NCBI RefSeq assembly: GCF_042685745.1
Contig: NZ_JBHUNT010000001.1
Coordinates: 5,270,001-5,334,000, forward strand
Direction of reading: 5' to 3'
DNA from: Prauserella_A oleivorans
GTDB lineage: Bacteria; Actinomycetota; Actinomycetes; Mycobacteriales; Pseudonocardiaceae
DNA length: 64,000 bases
Positions 8,245-16,266 of the stretch are shown piece by piece. The notes beneath the pieces are model-generated. The model made no database searches, was not told the origin of the DNA, and worked only from the letters and a program-made list of their open reading frames with translations. Numbering within the stretch: the first letter of the stretch is position 1; each line of letters starts with the position of its first letter. The position numbers and the translations under genes were made by a program.

Positions 8245-10361
8245 TCGGACACCTCCGCGACCTCCCTCGCCGCGTCCGGGCCGCGGTCGAGCAGCACGCG
8301 GAAGCCGTCCTCGTTCAGCACCGGCACCTTGAGCTGCACCGCCTTGTCGTACTTGGAGCCGGGCGCGTCGCCGACCACCACGAACGCCGTCTTCTTCGAG
8401 ACCGATCCGGCCGCCTTGCCGCCGCGCGCCATGATGGCCTCCTTGGCTTCGTCGCGCGAGAACGACTCCAGCGAGCCGGTGACCACGATCGAGAGCCCCT
8501 CGAGGTTGCGCGGTACGGAGCTGTCGCGCTCCTCCTCCATCCGCACACCGGCGCGCCGCCACTTCTCGACGATCTCGCGATGCCAGTCCACCGCGAACCA
8601 TTCCCGCACCGCTTTCGCGATGGTGGGACCGACGCCGTCGACGCCCGCCAGCTCCTCCTCGGTGGCGTTGTCGATGGCCTCGAGCGAGCCGAACTCGCGC
8701 GCCAGCGCCTGCGCGGCCGTGGGACCGACGTGCCGGATCGACAACCCGACGAGCACCTTCCACAACGGACGGTCCTTGGCGGAGTCGAGATTGGCCAGCA
8801 GCCGCTGACCGTTGGCGGACAGTTCCCCCGCCTTCGTCACGAACAGCTCGACCTGCTTGAGCTTCCCCTCGTCGAGGGAGAACACGTCGCCCTCGTCGGT
8901 GACCACACCCGACTGCAGCAGCGCGCTCGCCGCCTCGTAGCCGAGCACCTCGATGTCGAACGCTCCGCGCCCGGCGAGGTGGAACAGCCGCTCCCGCAAC
9001 TGGGCGGGACACGTCCGCGCGTTCGGACAGCGGATGTCGACGTCGCCCTCCTTCTGGCGCGCCAGCTGGGTGCCGCACTCCGGGCAGTGGGTGGGCATCA
9101 CGAACTCGCGTTCGGAGCCGGTGCGCACGTCCACCACCGGGCCCAGCACCTCGGGGATCACGTCGCCCGCCTTGCGGATCACCACACGGTCGCCGATGAG
9201 CACGCCCTTGCGCTTGACCTCCTCGGCGTTGTGCAGCGTCGCCATCGCGACCGTGGAGCCGGCGACCTTGACCGGCTCCATCACGGCGTACGGCGTGACG
9301 CGCCCGGTGCGGCCGACGTTGACGCGGATGTCGAGCAGCGTCGTGGTGGCCTCCTCAGGCGGGTACTTGTACGCGATGGCCCAGCGCGGCGCCCGCGACG
9401 TGGCCCCGAGCCTGCGCTGCAGGGCGACCTGATCGACCTTGATGACCACGCCGTCGATCTCGTACTCGGCGTCGTGCCGGTGCTCGCCCCAGTACTCGAT
9501 GTGCTCGACGAGCCCCCCGGCCGTCTCGATCACCTTGCTGTATTGCGACACCGGCAGCCCCCACGCGGCCAGCGCGTCGTAGGCCTCCGACTGGCGTTCG
9601 GGGTCGAAGCCCTGCCGCTTGCCCAGGCCGTGACACAGCAGCCGCAGCGGACGCGAGCGCGTGACCTTCGGGTCCTTCTGCCGCAGTGAGCCCGCGGCGG
9701 CGTTGCGCGGGTTGGCGAACGGCGGTTTGCCCGCCTCGACCAGGCGGGCGTTGAGCTCGGCGAACTCCTCGACGCGGTAGTAGACCTCGCCGCGCACCTC
9801 GACCAGGTCCGGCACCGGGAAGCGGTCGCTGGGAGTGAGCCGCTCGGGGACGTCCTGCAGCGTGCGGACGTTCAGTGTCACGTCCTCGCCGGTGCGGCCG
9901 TCACCGCGCGTGAGAGCCCGGGTGAGCTTGCCGTGCTCGTAGAGCAGATTGATGGCCAGACCGTCGATCTTCAGCTCGCACAGGTACCGCGTGGAGCCGC
10001 CGACCTCCTTCTCGACCCGGTCGACCCAGGCCCGCAGCTCCTCGAGGTCGAACGCGTTGTCGAGGCTGAGCATCCGCTCGAGGTGGTCGTGGGCGGTGAA
10101 CTCGGTCGAGAACGTCCCGCCGACCTTCTGGGTGGGCGAGTCGGGCGTCGCCAGCCCGGGGTACTCGCGCTCCAACTCCTCGAGCTCGCGCAGCAGTGCG
10201 TCGAACTCGCCGTCGGTGATGGTCGGCGAGTCCAGGACGTAGTACCGGAACTGGTGGCCCTTGACCTCTTCGGCCAGTGCGGTGTGCCGCTCGCGCACGT
10301 CCGAAGGCACGTCCTTGATGTCCTCGGCCACGTGTCCACCGGACAGGTCTTGACTGGTCAC
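8241..10361 (-). CDS. ligA: NAD-dependent DNA ligase
   Basis: The replicative DNA ligase, 706 residues; it seals nicks with NAD+ as AMP donor. The N-terminal Ia region (HQFRYYVLDSPTITD) binds NMN. Lys131 in CELKIDGLAI is the adenylated residue of the nucleotidyltransferase domain. The OB domain, a four-cysteine zinc finger (CPECG, then CPN and C further on, in the region around 9000-9090), helix-hairpin-helix repeats (LAGVDGVGPTIAKAV) and a C-terminal BRCT domain (LSIVVTGSLESFSRDEAKEAI) follow in the usual order and full length. GTG at 10361 is the assigned start, with GTG at the VAEDIKD codon as an alternative. The leader up to 10555 contains a cluster of 21-bp repeats. Confidence 0.97.
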   Translation of the reverse strand: MTSQDLSGGHVAEDIKDVPSDVRERHTALAEEVKGHQFRYYVLDSPTITDGEFDALLRELEELEREYPGLATPDSPTQKVGGTFSTEFTAHDHLERMLSLDNAFDLEELRAWVDRVEKEVGGSTRYLCELKIDGLAINLLYEHGKLTRALTRGDGRTGEDVTLNVRTLQDVPERLTPSDRFPVPDLVEVRGEVYYRVEEFAELNARLVEAGKPPFANPRNAAAGSLRQKDPKVTRSRPLRLLCHGLGKRQGFDPERQSEAYDALAAWGLPVSQYSKVIETAGGLVEHIEYWGEHRHDAEYEIDGVVIKVDQVALQRRLGATSRAPRWAIAYKYPPEEATTTLLDIRVNVGRTGRVTPYAVMEPVKVAGSTVAMATLHNAEEVKRKGVLIGDRVVIRKAGDVIPEVLGPVVDVRTGSEREFVMPTHCPECGTQLARQKEGDVDIRCPNARTCPAQLRERLFHLAGRGAFDIEVLGYEAASALLQSGVVTDEGDVFSLDEGKLKQVELFVTKAGELSANGQRLLANLDSAKDRPLWKVLVGLSIRHVGPTAAQALAREFGSLEAIDNATEEELAGVDGVGPTIAKAVREWFAVDWHREIVEKWRRAGVRMEEERDSSVPRNLEGLSIVVTGSLESFSRDEAKEAIMARGGKAAGSVSKKTAFVVVGDAPGSKYDKAVQLKVPVLNEDGFRVLLDRGPDAAREVAEVSD

Positions 10362-10419
10362 ATCGTCGAACTCTAGTTGCCCCCACCGACATTGCCGCCC
10401 AGCCCGCCGTGGGCTGACC

Positions 10420-10503
10420 GTGTGCGCCGTTCCCGTAGCCGTGTCCGCCGTCTGCGTCGCCGTGTGCGCCGTTCCGGTAGCCGTATCCGCCGTCTCCGCG
10501 GGG
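10420..10503 (+). repeat. 21-bp tandem repeat cluster A (4 units)
   Basis: Four abutting 21-bp units at 10420-10440, 10441-10461, 10462-10482 and 10483-10503. Each begins GT(G/A)TSCGCCGT, and the first three end GT(C/A)GCC. Units 1 and 3 carry TTCCGTAGCC-like second halves, while unit 2 carries CTGCGTCGCC. On the + strand the units contain almost no A. They read as a seven-codon pattern in two frames (V-S/C-A-V-C/P-V-A on +; Gly/Asp/His-rich on -). The cluster lies between the stop of the 231-residue gene's downstream end and the ligA start, in what would be ligA's leader on the minus strand. Related clusters are at 31917, 40984 and 57175. Confidence 0.85.
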
Positions 10504-10555
10504 CGACGGGGGTTTTCGCGTCACCAGCGCAACGGCGAAACCGACGCCGGGGAAC

Positions 10556-11251
10556 TCAGCGGCCCTCTCCGGCATCGCAGCCGAGGCCACGAACCAGCTC
10601 GCGGAACTCCAGCAGGCCGATGGCGTTGGCGGGCTCGGCCACCGCCGTCTCCACCCGCCGGAGCCGCTCGGCGGCGAGCCGCTCCCCCAGCGTCGCGTCG
10701 AGCGGCAGGAAGGTCATCGTCGTCCGGGCAGCCTCGGTCAGCTCGCCCAGCGCCGGGTGGTGCACCGCGACGTCCACCACCTGCTCGGCCTCGTCGACCT
10801 GCGCCACCACCCGGACGTCGGCGAGGTCGATGCGCACGCCGGCCAGGTTCACGGCGACACCGGTCGGATCCGGCACGGGCGGCACCGAGTCGTGGTACTC
10901 CCAGATGGCGTCATCCGGCGGTGCGGCGGCCTTCCACGCGTCGGTGTAGGGACGCAGGGCCGGATCCTCCTGGCCACTGACGACGAGCGCGTAGATCGCC
11001 CGCTGGCCGCGGTCGAGCGCGAACTGCAGGTCCGGGTGCACGCGGGCGACGACATCGACCAGCAGGCTCTCCGCGCGCTGCGGCTCCCCCTCACCGAGCG
11101 CGGAGCTGATCTCCGGCAGCAGCTCGGACCACGTACGCCAGAACTCGGCGGCCGCCGCCTCCGGATCGTCGGGGACGGGTTGCTCGGGCCACGGTGTGCG
11201 CGGGTCGGGCGGCTCCTGCTCACCCCGGTTCCCGCGTCGAAACCATCCCAT
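10556..11251 (-). CDS. Conserved-looking hypothetical protein upstream of ligA
   Basis: A 231-residue soluble protein that I do not recognise. It starts MGWFRRGNRGEQEPPDPRTPW, has a helical segment AAAAEFWRTWSELLPEISSALGEGE, then alternating strands and helices (SLLVDVVARVHPDLQFALDRG, AIYALVVSGQEDPALRPYTDAWK, VAVNLAGVRIDLADVRVVAQVD) and a C-terminal helix (ANAIGLLEFRELVRGLG). No signal peptide, membrane helix or cysteine pair is seen. ATG at 11251 lies ten bases after the stop of the MetE-like gene, so the two are probably co-transcribed, with ligA further downstream. The codon pattern is that of the neighbours, so the gene is native. Confidence 0.7.
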   Translation of the reverse strand: MGWFRRGNRGEQEPPDPRTPWPEQPVPDDPEAAAAEFWRTWSELLPEISSALGEGEPQRAESLLVDVVARVHPDLQFALDRGQRAIYALVVSGQEDPALRPYTDAWKAAAPPDDAIWEYHDSVPPVPDPTGVAVNLAGVRIDLADVRVVAQVDEAEQVVDVAVHHPALGELTEAARTTMTFLPLDATLGERLAAERLRRVETAVAEPANAIGLLEFRELVRGLGCDAGEGR

Positions 11252-11261
11252 CTGCCTGTTC

Positions 11262-12299
11262 CTACCAGCCTTCCGGTGGCTCGACGAACGCTTTGCCCAG
11301 ATCGCGCGTGAGCGACAACGCCCTGCGCATCCACTCGCCGGTCGCGCCGGCGAGCCCGCACGCGGGGGTGGGCACGGCGCGCTCGGCGAGGATGGAGCGG
11401 TTGAACCCGAGCCGGTCGACCAGCCGGAGCGCCGGCCCGGCGACCTCGCGCAGTGTCACCGGCGTGGCGGGCGCCTCGGTGGGCACGAGCCCGAGCACGA
11501 GCTCCGTACCGCCGTCCCACGCCTCGCCGATCTCGTCGAGCAGGCTGCCCGGGGCACCGTCGAGCAGGGTCGCGTCGAGCGCGAGCGCGCCCGCCCCGGC
11601 CGACCGCAGCAGTGAGACCGGTGGCCTGCGCGCACAGCAATGCACGATCACCGGGTTGCCGGTGACCTTCTCCGCGCCCGCGACGACCGTGGCGAGCAGG
11701 TCCCGCGCCTCGGGTTCGGGCACGGCGTCGACCGTGCCGTACCCGGACGGCGTCGGCAGGGCTCCCGCGAGGACGTCGGGCAGGGTCGGCTCGTCCAGCT
11801 GCACCACGATCCCGGCGCCGGTCCGCTCGGCCAGCTCGGAGACGTGCGCGGCGAGGCCCTCGAGCAGTGACGAGGCGAAGTCGCGCGTCGCGCCGTGATC
11901 GGTCAGCACGCGATGGCCCCGGGCCAGCTCGACGCCCGCTGCCAGCGTCCACGGGCCCGCCAGCTGGGTCTTGACCGCCGGCGGGCGCGCACCCGCACGG
12001 TCGGCAGCGTCGGAGAACGCGTCGATGTCCCAGCGCATGAGGTCCACGGCGCGCCGGTGGTCCCGGCCCGGCCTGGCCGCGACGCGGTAGCCGCTCGGCA
12101 CCACCTCGACGGCGAGGTCGACCAGCAACGCGGCCGTGCGCCCGATGACGTCGGCGCCGACACCGCGGGCGGGCAGCTCCGGCAGATGCGGGAACTCGGG
12201 CAGCTCGCCGAACACGATGGCGGCCGCCTCGGCGGCGTCGGTGCCCGGCATCGAGCCGATGCCGGTGCCCGCGCCGTGCGGCCATGCTTGCTCAGTCAC
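11262..12299 (-). CDS. Cobalamin-independent methionine synthase (MetE) C-terminal-like protein
   Basis: A 345-residue TIM-barrel protein of the MetE C-terminal/uroporphyrinogen decarboxylase-like superfamily, corresponding by position to M. tuberculosis Rv3015c. Zinc ligands can be proposed at His220 and Cys222 (VIVHCCAR) and Cys314 (TPACGLAG), as in MetE's H-x-C ... C arrangement. Acidic residues in VVQLDEPTL match the homocysteine-site strand. It lacks the N-terminal half of true MetE, so it may transfer methyl groups from a simpler donor or may have another role; the substrate is not established. GTG at 12299 is the start; the divergent nitrilase gene begins 96 bases away. Confidence 0.75.
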   Translation of the reverse strand: MTEQAWPHGAGTGIGSMPGTDAAEAAAIVFGELPEFPHLPELPARGVGADVIGRTAALLVDLAVEVVPSGYRVAARPGRDHRRAVDLMRWDIDAFSDAADRAGARPPAVKTQLAGPWTLAAGVELARGHRVLTDHGATRDFASSLLEGLAAHVSELAERTGAGIVVQLDEPTLPDVLAGALPTPSGYGTVDAVPEPEARDLLATVVAGAEKVTGNPVIVHCCARRPPVSLLRSAGAGALALDATLLDGAPGSLLDEIGEAWDGGTELVLGLVPTEAPATPVTLREVAGPALRLVDRLGFNRSILAERAVPTPACGLAGATGEWMRRALSLTRDLGKAFVEPPEGW

Positions 12300-12395
12300 G
12301 TCCGAGATTGTTTCCCATCACCGCATCGGGAACACAGCACGGGCCGGGTACCGTCATTGCTGCCGAAATCGCTGCGAGCAAAGGAGGTGAGACGC

Positions 12396-13229
12396 ATGAG
12401 AGTGGCACTGGCCCAGACCGACTGCCTGCTCGGCGACGTGGAGGGAAACCTGGCCGATGCCGAGCGGCTCATCAAGGACGCCGCCGCCGAACACGCCGAT
12501 CTGGTCGTCTTCCCGGAACTGAGCCTGACCGGTTACGCACTCGGTCAGCTCGCCGACGACATCGCGCTGTGGCCCGACGACCCGCGTCTCGCCGACCTCT
12601 CGCGGCACGGTCCCGACGTGGTCATCGGCCTGCTCGAGGACGGCCGCATCCGCAAGCACAACTCCGCGCTCTACTACTCCGGCGGCGAGCTGGTGCACAA
12701 CCACCGCAAGCTCTACCTGCCGAACTACCTGATCTGGGAGGAGCGCAAGCACGCCAACCCGGGCCAGCACATGCGGGCGTTCGACACGCGCCACGGCCGG
12801 TTCGCCACGCTGATCTGCAACGACGCGTGGCAGCCGATGCTGCCGTGGCTCGCCGCGCAGGACGGTGCCGAGTTGCTGATCGTGCCCGCCAACAGCGCCG
12901 CCCGGCTCACGGGCGGATCGTTCGACCCCGCCGAGTACTGGCACGATCTGCTCACCTTCACCGCGCGCATGCAGCAGTGCTGGGTGGTGTTCGTGAACCG
13001 GGTCGGTGACGAGGCCGGTGTCCGTTTCTGGGGCGGCTCGCGGGTGGTGGACCCGTGGGGCTCGGTGGTGGCGAGTGCGCCGAACTGGGACTCCTCGCTC
13101 ACGGTCGTCGACATCGACCTGTCCGCGATCCGCAGGCGCAGGCGCGAGATCCCGCTGCTCGCCGACGCCCGGCTCGGCCTGCTGCGCCGCGAACTGGACC
13201 GGCTGATCAACGAAAGCGGCAGCGACTGA
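12396..13229 (+). CDS. Carbon-nitrogen hydrolase (nitrilase superfamily)
   Basis: A 277-residue amidase of the nitrilase superfamily. The Glu-Lys-Cys triad is at Glu41 (VVFPELSLTGYA), Lys105 (HNHRKLYLPNY) and Cys141 (ATLICNDAWQP). It resembles the stand-alone glutaminase-type domain of NAD+ synthetases and related amidases (FPELSLTGY, NHRKLYLPNY), but there is no synthetase domain attached, so the amide substrate is unknown. ATG at 12396 has a perfect ribosome site (AAGGAGGTGA at 12381-12390). The spacer to the divergent MetE-like gene is 96 bases and must hold both promoters. Confidence 0.9.
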   Translation: MRVALAQTDCLLGDVEGNLADAERLIKDAAAEHADLVVFPELSLTGYALGQLADDIALWPDDPRLADLSRHGPDVVIGLLEDGRIRKHNSALYYSGGELVHNHRKLYLPNYLIWEERKHANPGQHMRAFDTRHGRFATLICNDAWQPMLPWLAAQDGAELLIVPANSAARLTGGSFDPAEYWHDLLTFTARMQQCWVVFVNRVGDEAGVRFWGGSRVVDPWGSVVASAPNWDSSLTVVDIDLSAIRRRRREIPLLADARLGLLRRELDRLINESGSD

Positions 13230-13270
13230 CCTCCGGCCCACTCGACTGACCGAGCGACGGATGTCGTGAA

Positions 13271-13331
13271 CTGTGTCTCACAGCACTGCGGCCGGTCGCG
13301 AAGTGCTGGTCTGATCGAAGGGCTCAGCACT
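13271..13331. promoter_or_regulatory. Inverted repeats in front of the MBL-fold gene, possible operator
   Basis: Within the 129 bases before the GTG at 13359 there is CTGTG-TCT-CACAG (13271-13283) and an overlapping pair CAGCACT (13281-13287) and AGTGCTG (13302-13308), with a further direct CAGCACT at 13325-13331. Three copies of one heptamer near a promoter region suggest a dimeric repressor site. No regulator gene is adjacent, and no clear -10 hexamer is seen, so the role is an inference. Confidence 0.35.
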
Positions 13332-13358
13332 GTTGCGAACGGACAGCGAGGTCAGGCA

Positions 13359-14480
13359 GTGGAACCGCTCGATGACGACAACTCCCGCCACTGGGCCGAA
13401 CCGGGTGTCTACCGGGTGGCGCCCGGGGTCTACCGGATTCCGCTGCCCCTGCCCAACGACGCCCTGCGCGCGGTGAACGTCTACGCGATCACCGACGGCG
13501 ACTCGCTGGTGCTGATCGACTCAGGCTGGGCGCTCGACGAGGCGGAGGACCAGCTGGCGGCCGGGCTGAAGGGGCTCGGTGCGGAGCTGGGCGACGTGAG
13601 CCAGTTCCTCGTGACCCACGTCCACCGCGACCACTACACGCTCGCCGTGACGCTGCGGCGGAAGTTCGGCGGCAGGATCGCGCTGGGCCTGCTCGAGGAA
13701 CCGTCGCTGCGGATCGCAGGCGAGCCCGGCGCGCTCACCATGGGGGCGCAGGTACGGCTGCTGAAGCGGGCAGGCGGCGACACGGTGATCGCCGAACTGG
13801 CCGAGATGTTCGCCGACCGGTCGCCCGGCACGGCCGCCGAGCTGTGGGAGAACCCCGACGAGTGGCTCACCCCGGGACGGCGCACGGTGCTGCCCGGGCG
13901 TGACCTCGACGTGGTGCACACACCCGGGCACACGGCCGGGCACGTGGTGTTCGCCGACGGCGCCGCCGGCCTGCTCTTCTCCGGCGACCACGTCCTGCCG
14001 CACATCACGCCGTCGATCGGGTTCCAGCCCGCGCCGTCGGAACTGCCGCTGCGCGAGTACCTCGGCTCCCTGCGGGTGGTGCGGGATATGCCGGACCTGC
14101 GGATGCTGCCGGCGCACGGTCCGGTGTCGCCGAGCGTGCATGCTCGGGTGGACGAGCTGCTGGCACACCATGATCAGCGGCTCGACCAGACGATGGAGAC
14201 CATCGCGTCCGGAGCGGAGACGGCCTACGAGTCGGCGACACGGCTGGCGTGGACACGTCGGGAACGCAAGCTCACCGAGCTGGATCCGATGAACCAGATG
14301 CTCGCCGTGCTGGAAACCGGCGCGCACCTCGACCTGCTGGTGGCCCAGGGCAGGCTGGCCGCGGCCGACGACGACGGCGTCCGCCGCTACACCCTCGCCT
14401 CAGCGGCGAGCAGCTCGGCGAGCCGGTGCGCGCCCGGGGCCTCGACGGGGAAGTGTCCCGCGCCGTCGAGCGGCACGTAG
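13359..14480 (+). CDS. MBL-fold metallohydrolase
   Basis: A 373-residue metallo-beta-lactamase-fold hydrolase. The metal site motif T-H-V-H-R-D-H is at residues 86-92; later ligands are in VVHTPGHTAGHVVF, FSGDHVLPHITPS and MLPAHGPVS. The family includes glyoxalase II-like thioesterases and many uncharacterised hydrolases; the substrate is unknown. A C-terminal helical region (RRERKLTELDPMNQMLAVLETGAHLDLLVAQGRL) matches the extension seen in such actinobacterial proteins. GTG at 13359 is chosen over the frame start at 13266, since the family usually begins just before GVYRIPLPLPN. The last 25 or so residues (Ser/Ala/Cys-rich) look unlike protein and are antisense to a hydrolase relic, so the natural end was probably near 14400. 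Confidence 0.87.
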   Translation: MEPLDDDNSRHWAEPGVYRVAPGVYRIPLPLPNDALRAVNVYAITDGDSLVLIDSGWALDEAEDQLAAGLKGLGAELGDVSQFLVTHVHRDHYTLAVTLRRKFGGRIALGLLEEPSLRIAGEPGALTMGAQVRLLKRAGGDTVIAELAEMFADRSPGTAAELWENPDEWLTPGRRTVLPGRDLDVVHTPGHTAGHVVFADGAAGLLFSGDHVLPHITPSIGFQPAPSELPLREYLGSLRVVRDMPDLRMLPAHGPVSPSVHARVDELLAHHDQRLDQTMETIASGAETAYESATRLAWTRRERKLTELDPMNQMLAVLETGAHLDLLVAQGRLAAADDDGVRRYTLASAASSSASRCAPGASTGKCPAPSSGT

Positions 14481-14520
14481 TCCTTCGGCGCGCTCGGCTC
14501 GACGAACCGGTGCTGCTCCC
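14387..14520 (-). pseudogene. C-terminal relic of an alpha/beta hydrolase
   Basis: On the minus strand a frame ending at the TAG 14389-14387 reads EQHRFVEPSAPKDYVPL then DGAGHFPVEAPGAHRLAELL and AAEARV. This is the typical last 40 residues of an alpha/beta-hydrolase: a strand, the catalytic-His turn GAGHFP, and the closing helix. Nothing of the rest of the enzyme (no nucleophile elbow) is present upstream, because the acyl-CoA synthetase stop is at 14586. It overlaps the 3' end of the MBL-fold gene on the other strand. I read it as the residue of a deleted gene. Confidence 0.5.
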
Positions 14521-14585
14521 CGACAGTTCCGCATCGCCCGACCCGGCACAGCTTGCCGAGATGCTCACCCGGACGCTGCCCTCGC

Positions 14586-16106
14586 TCAGCGTCCCGCGAG
14601 CCGGTCGCGGAGCTCCCGCTTGAGGATCTTGCCGGAGGCGTTGCGCGGCAGGTCGTCGACGAAGTGCACGCGCTTGGGCACCTTGAACGACGCGAGCCGG
14701 TCCTTGACCCACCGCGTCAGCTCGTCCTCGGCGACGGCCTTGTCCTTGGGCACCACGACGGCCGTGATCGCCTCGATCCACTTCTCGTCGGGCAGCCCGA
14801 CCACGGCGACCTCACCGACCGCCGGGTGGGTGTAGAGCGCGTCCTCGACCTCCCGCGAGGCGACCATGACGCCGCCGGTGTTGATGACGTCCTTGATGCG
14901 GTCGACGACGAAGAGGTAACCCTCCTCGTCGAGGCGCACGAGGTCGCCGGAGTGGAACCAGCCGCCCGCGAAGGCCTCCTCTGTCTCCTCCGGCTTGTCC
15001 CAGTAGCCGAGGCAGAGCTGCGGCGAGCGGTAGACCACCTCGCCGAGCTCGCCGGGTGCGACGTCGTTGCCCTCGGCGTCCACCACGCGCGCCTCGACGA
15101 ACAGCACCGGACGCCCGGCCGAGTCGGGGCGCGCCTCGTGGTCCTCGGGACGCAGCACGGCGGCCAGCGGGCCGATCTCGGACTGGCCGAAGCAGTTGTA
15201 GAAACCCAGCTCCGGCATCGCCTGGCGCAGGCGCTCCAGCACGGGACCGGGCATGATCGACGCGCCGTAGTAGGCCTTGCGCAACGCCGAGAGGTCCTGG
15301 GCGCCGAAGTCGGGGTGGTTGGCGAGGGCCACCCACAGCGTGGGCGCGGCGAAGAAGGCACCGTGCCGGTCCGCCGCCAGCCCGCGCAGGATGTCGGCCG
15401 GGTCGGGAATCTCCAGCAGCGTGTTGGTGGCGCCGACAGCCAGCCACGGCAGCAGGAACACGTGCATCTGCGCCGAGTGGTAGAGCGGCATCACGTGCAG
15501 CGGATCGTCGCCGTCGGTCAGATCCAGATCGACGATGCAGGAGAGGTACTCGTGCACGAGCGCCCGGTGGGTCATCATCGCGCCCTTGGGCCGCGAGGTG
15601 GTGCCGGACGTGTAGAGCAGCTGCACGAGGTCGGTGTCGGCCACCTCGGCGTCCACCGTGGGCACCTCCCCGGCGCTCGCCACCGCCAGCAGCGAGCCGT
15701 CGCTGTCGCGCAACGGGAGGATGTGCTTGAGCGGGAGCCCGAGCTCGTCGACGTTGCCCCGCAGCGCCGGGTCGACGAGAGCCACGGTGCTCCCCGACTG
15801 CTGGAGGAGGTAGGCCAGCTCGTCGCCGGTGAGGTTGTAGTTCACCGGGACGTGCACGAGCCCCGCGCGGGCACACGCGAGGAAGCCGAGGAGGAACGCG
15901 TCGGAGTTCTTGCCGTAGGCGGCCACGCGATCGCCGTGCCGCAGGCCGAGCGAGAGCAGGTGCGCGGCGGCGCGCGTGACGGCCGCGTCGAGCTCGGCGT
16001 AAGTCCACGTCCGGCCGGCGAACTTCAGCGCCACGCGATCGGGCACCCGGCCCGCGCTGCGCCGCAGGATGTCGGAGACCGTGCTGGACCGGACAATGCT
16101 CGTCAT
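14586..16106 (-). CDS. Fatty-acyl-CoA synthetase (AMP-forming)
   Basis: A 506-residue ANL-superfamily enzyme that activates a carboxylic acid to acyl-CoA through an acyl-adenylate. The AMP-binding P-loop LLYTSGTTSRPKGAMMTH is at about 164-180. The A5-type motif is FYNCFGQSEIGPLA, the A7 motif is GGWFHSGDLVRLDEEGYL, and the linker RIKDVINTGGVMVASREVE is complete. The catalytic lysine of the C-terminal domain lies in RNASGKILKREL. The chain-length specificity cannot be read; the sequence style fits FadD-type medium or long chain ligases. ATG at 16106 starts it. It is on the same strand as mnmA but 160 bases downstream, across a spacer with a duplicated mnmA tail. Confidence 0.92.
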   Translation of the reverse strand: MTSIVRSSTVSDILRRSAGRVPDRVALKFAGRTWTYAELDAAVTRAAAHLLSLGLRHGDRVAAYGKNSDAFLLGFLACARAGLVHVPVNYNLTGDELAYLLQQSGSTVALVDPALRGNVDELGLPLKHILPLRDSDGSLLAVASAGEVPTVDAEVADTDLVQLLYTSGTTSRPKGAMMTHRALVHEYLSCIVDLDLTDGDDPLHVMPLYHSAQMHVFLLPWLAVGATNTLLEIPDPADILRGLAADRHGAFFAAPTLWVALANHPDFGAQDLSALRKAYYGASIMPGPVLERLRQAMPELGFYNCFGQSEIGPLAAVLRPEDHEARPDSAGRPVLFVEARVVDAEGNDVAPGELGEVVYRSPQLCLGYWDKPEETEEAFAGGWFHSGDLVRLDEEGYLFVVDRIKDVINTGGVMVASREVEDALYTHPAVGEVAVVGLPDEKWIEAITAVVVPKDKAVAEDELTRWVKDRLASFKVPKRVHFVDDLPRNASGKILKRELRDRLAGR

Positions 16107-16137
16107 CGAGTTCCTCCCGCGGGGCGAGGGTTGTGGC

Positions 16138-16170
16138 TACGCCGTCGGGGCGATCTTCGCACTCTCCAGC
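16138..16170 (-). repeat. Duplicated copy of the mnmA 3' end
   Basis: Bases 16141-16170 match 16271-16300, the last codons of mnmA, at 26 of 30 positions. On the minus strand the copy reads LESAKIAPTA and stop, against LGSAKIAATA and stop in mnmA. The copy lies 130 bases downstream of the original and is preceded by about 90 bases with no clear coding sense. It looks like an old partial tandem duplication. Confidence 0.6.
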
Positions 16171-16266
16171 CCACGGTCGCCAGGTGCCTCGTCCGGCTTC
16201 GCAGCGGGTCGCCGGGCCCCGGGATCGTCGCCGACACGGCGAGGACCGCAGCCGGTGACGCGAGCC

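Noticed and set aside
10420..10980. A gene on the + strand starting in repeat cluster A
   Set aside because: It is antisense to the 231-residue gene and its first part is pure repeat; no ribosome site or family resemblance.
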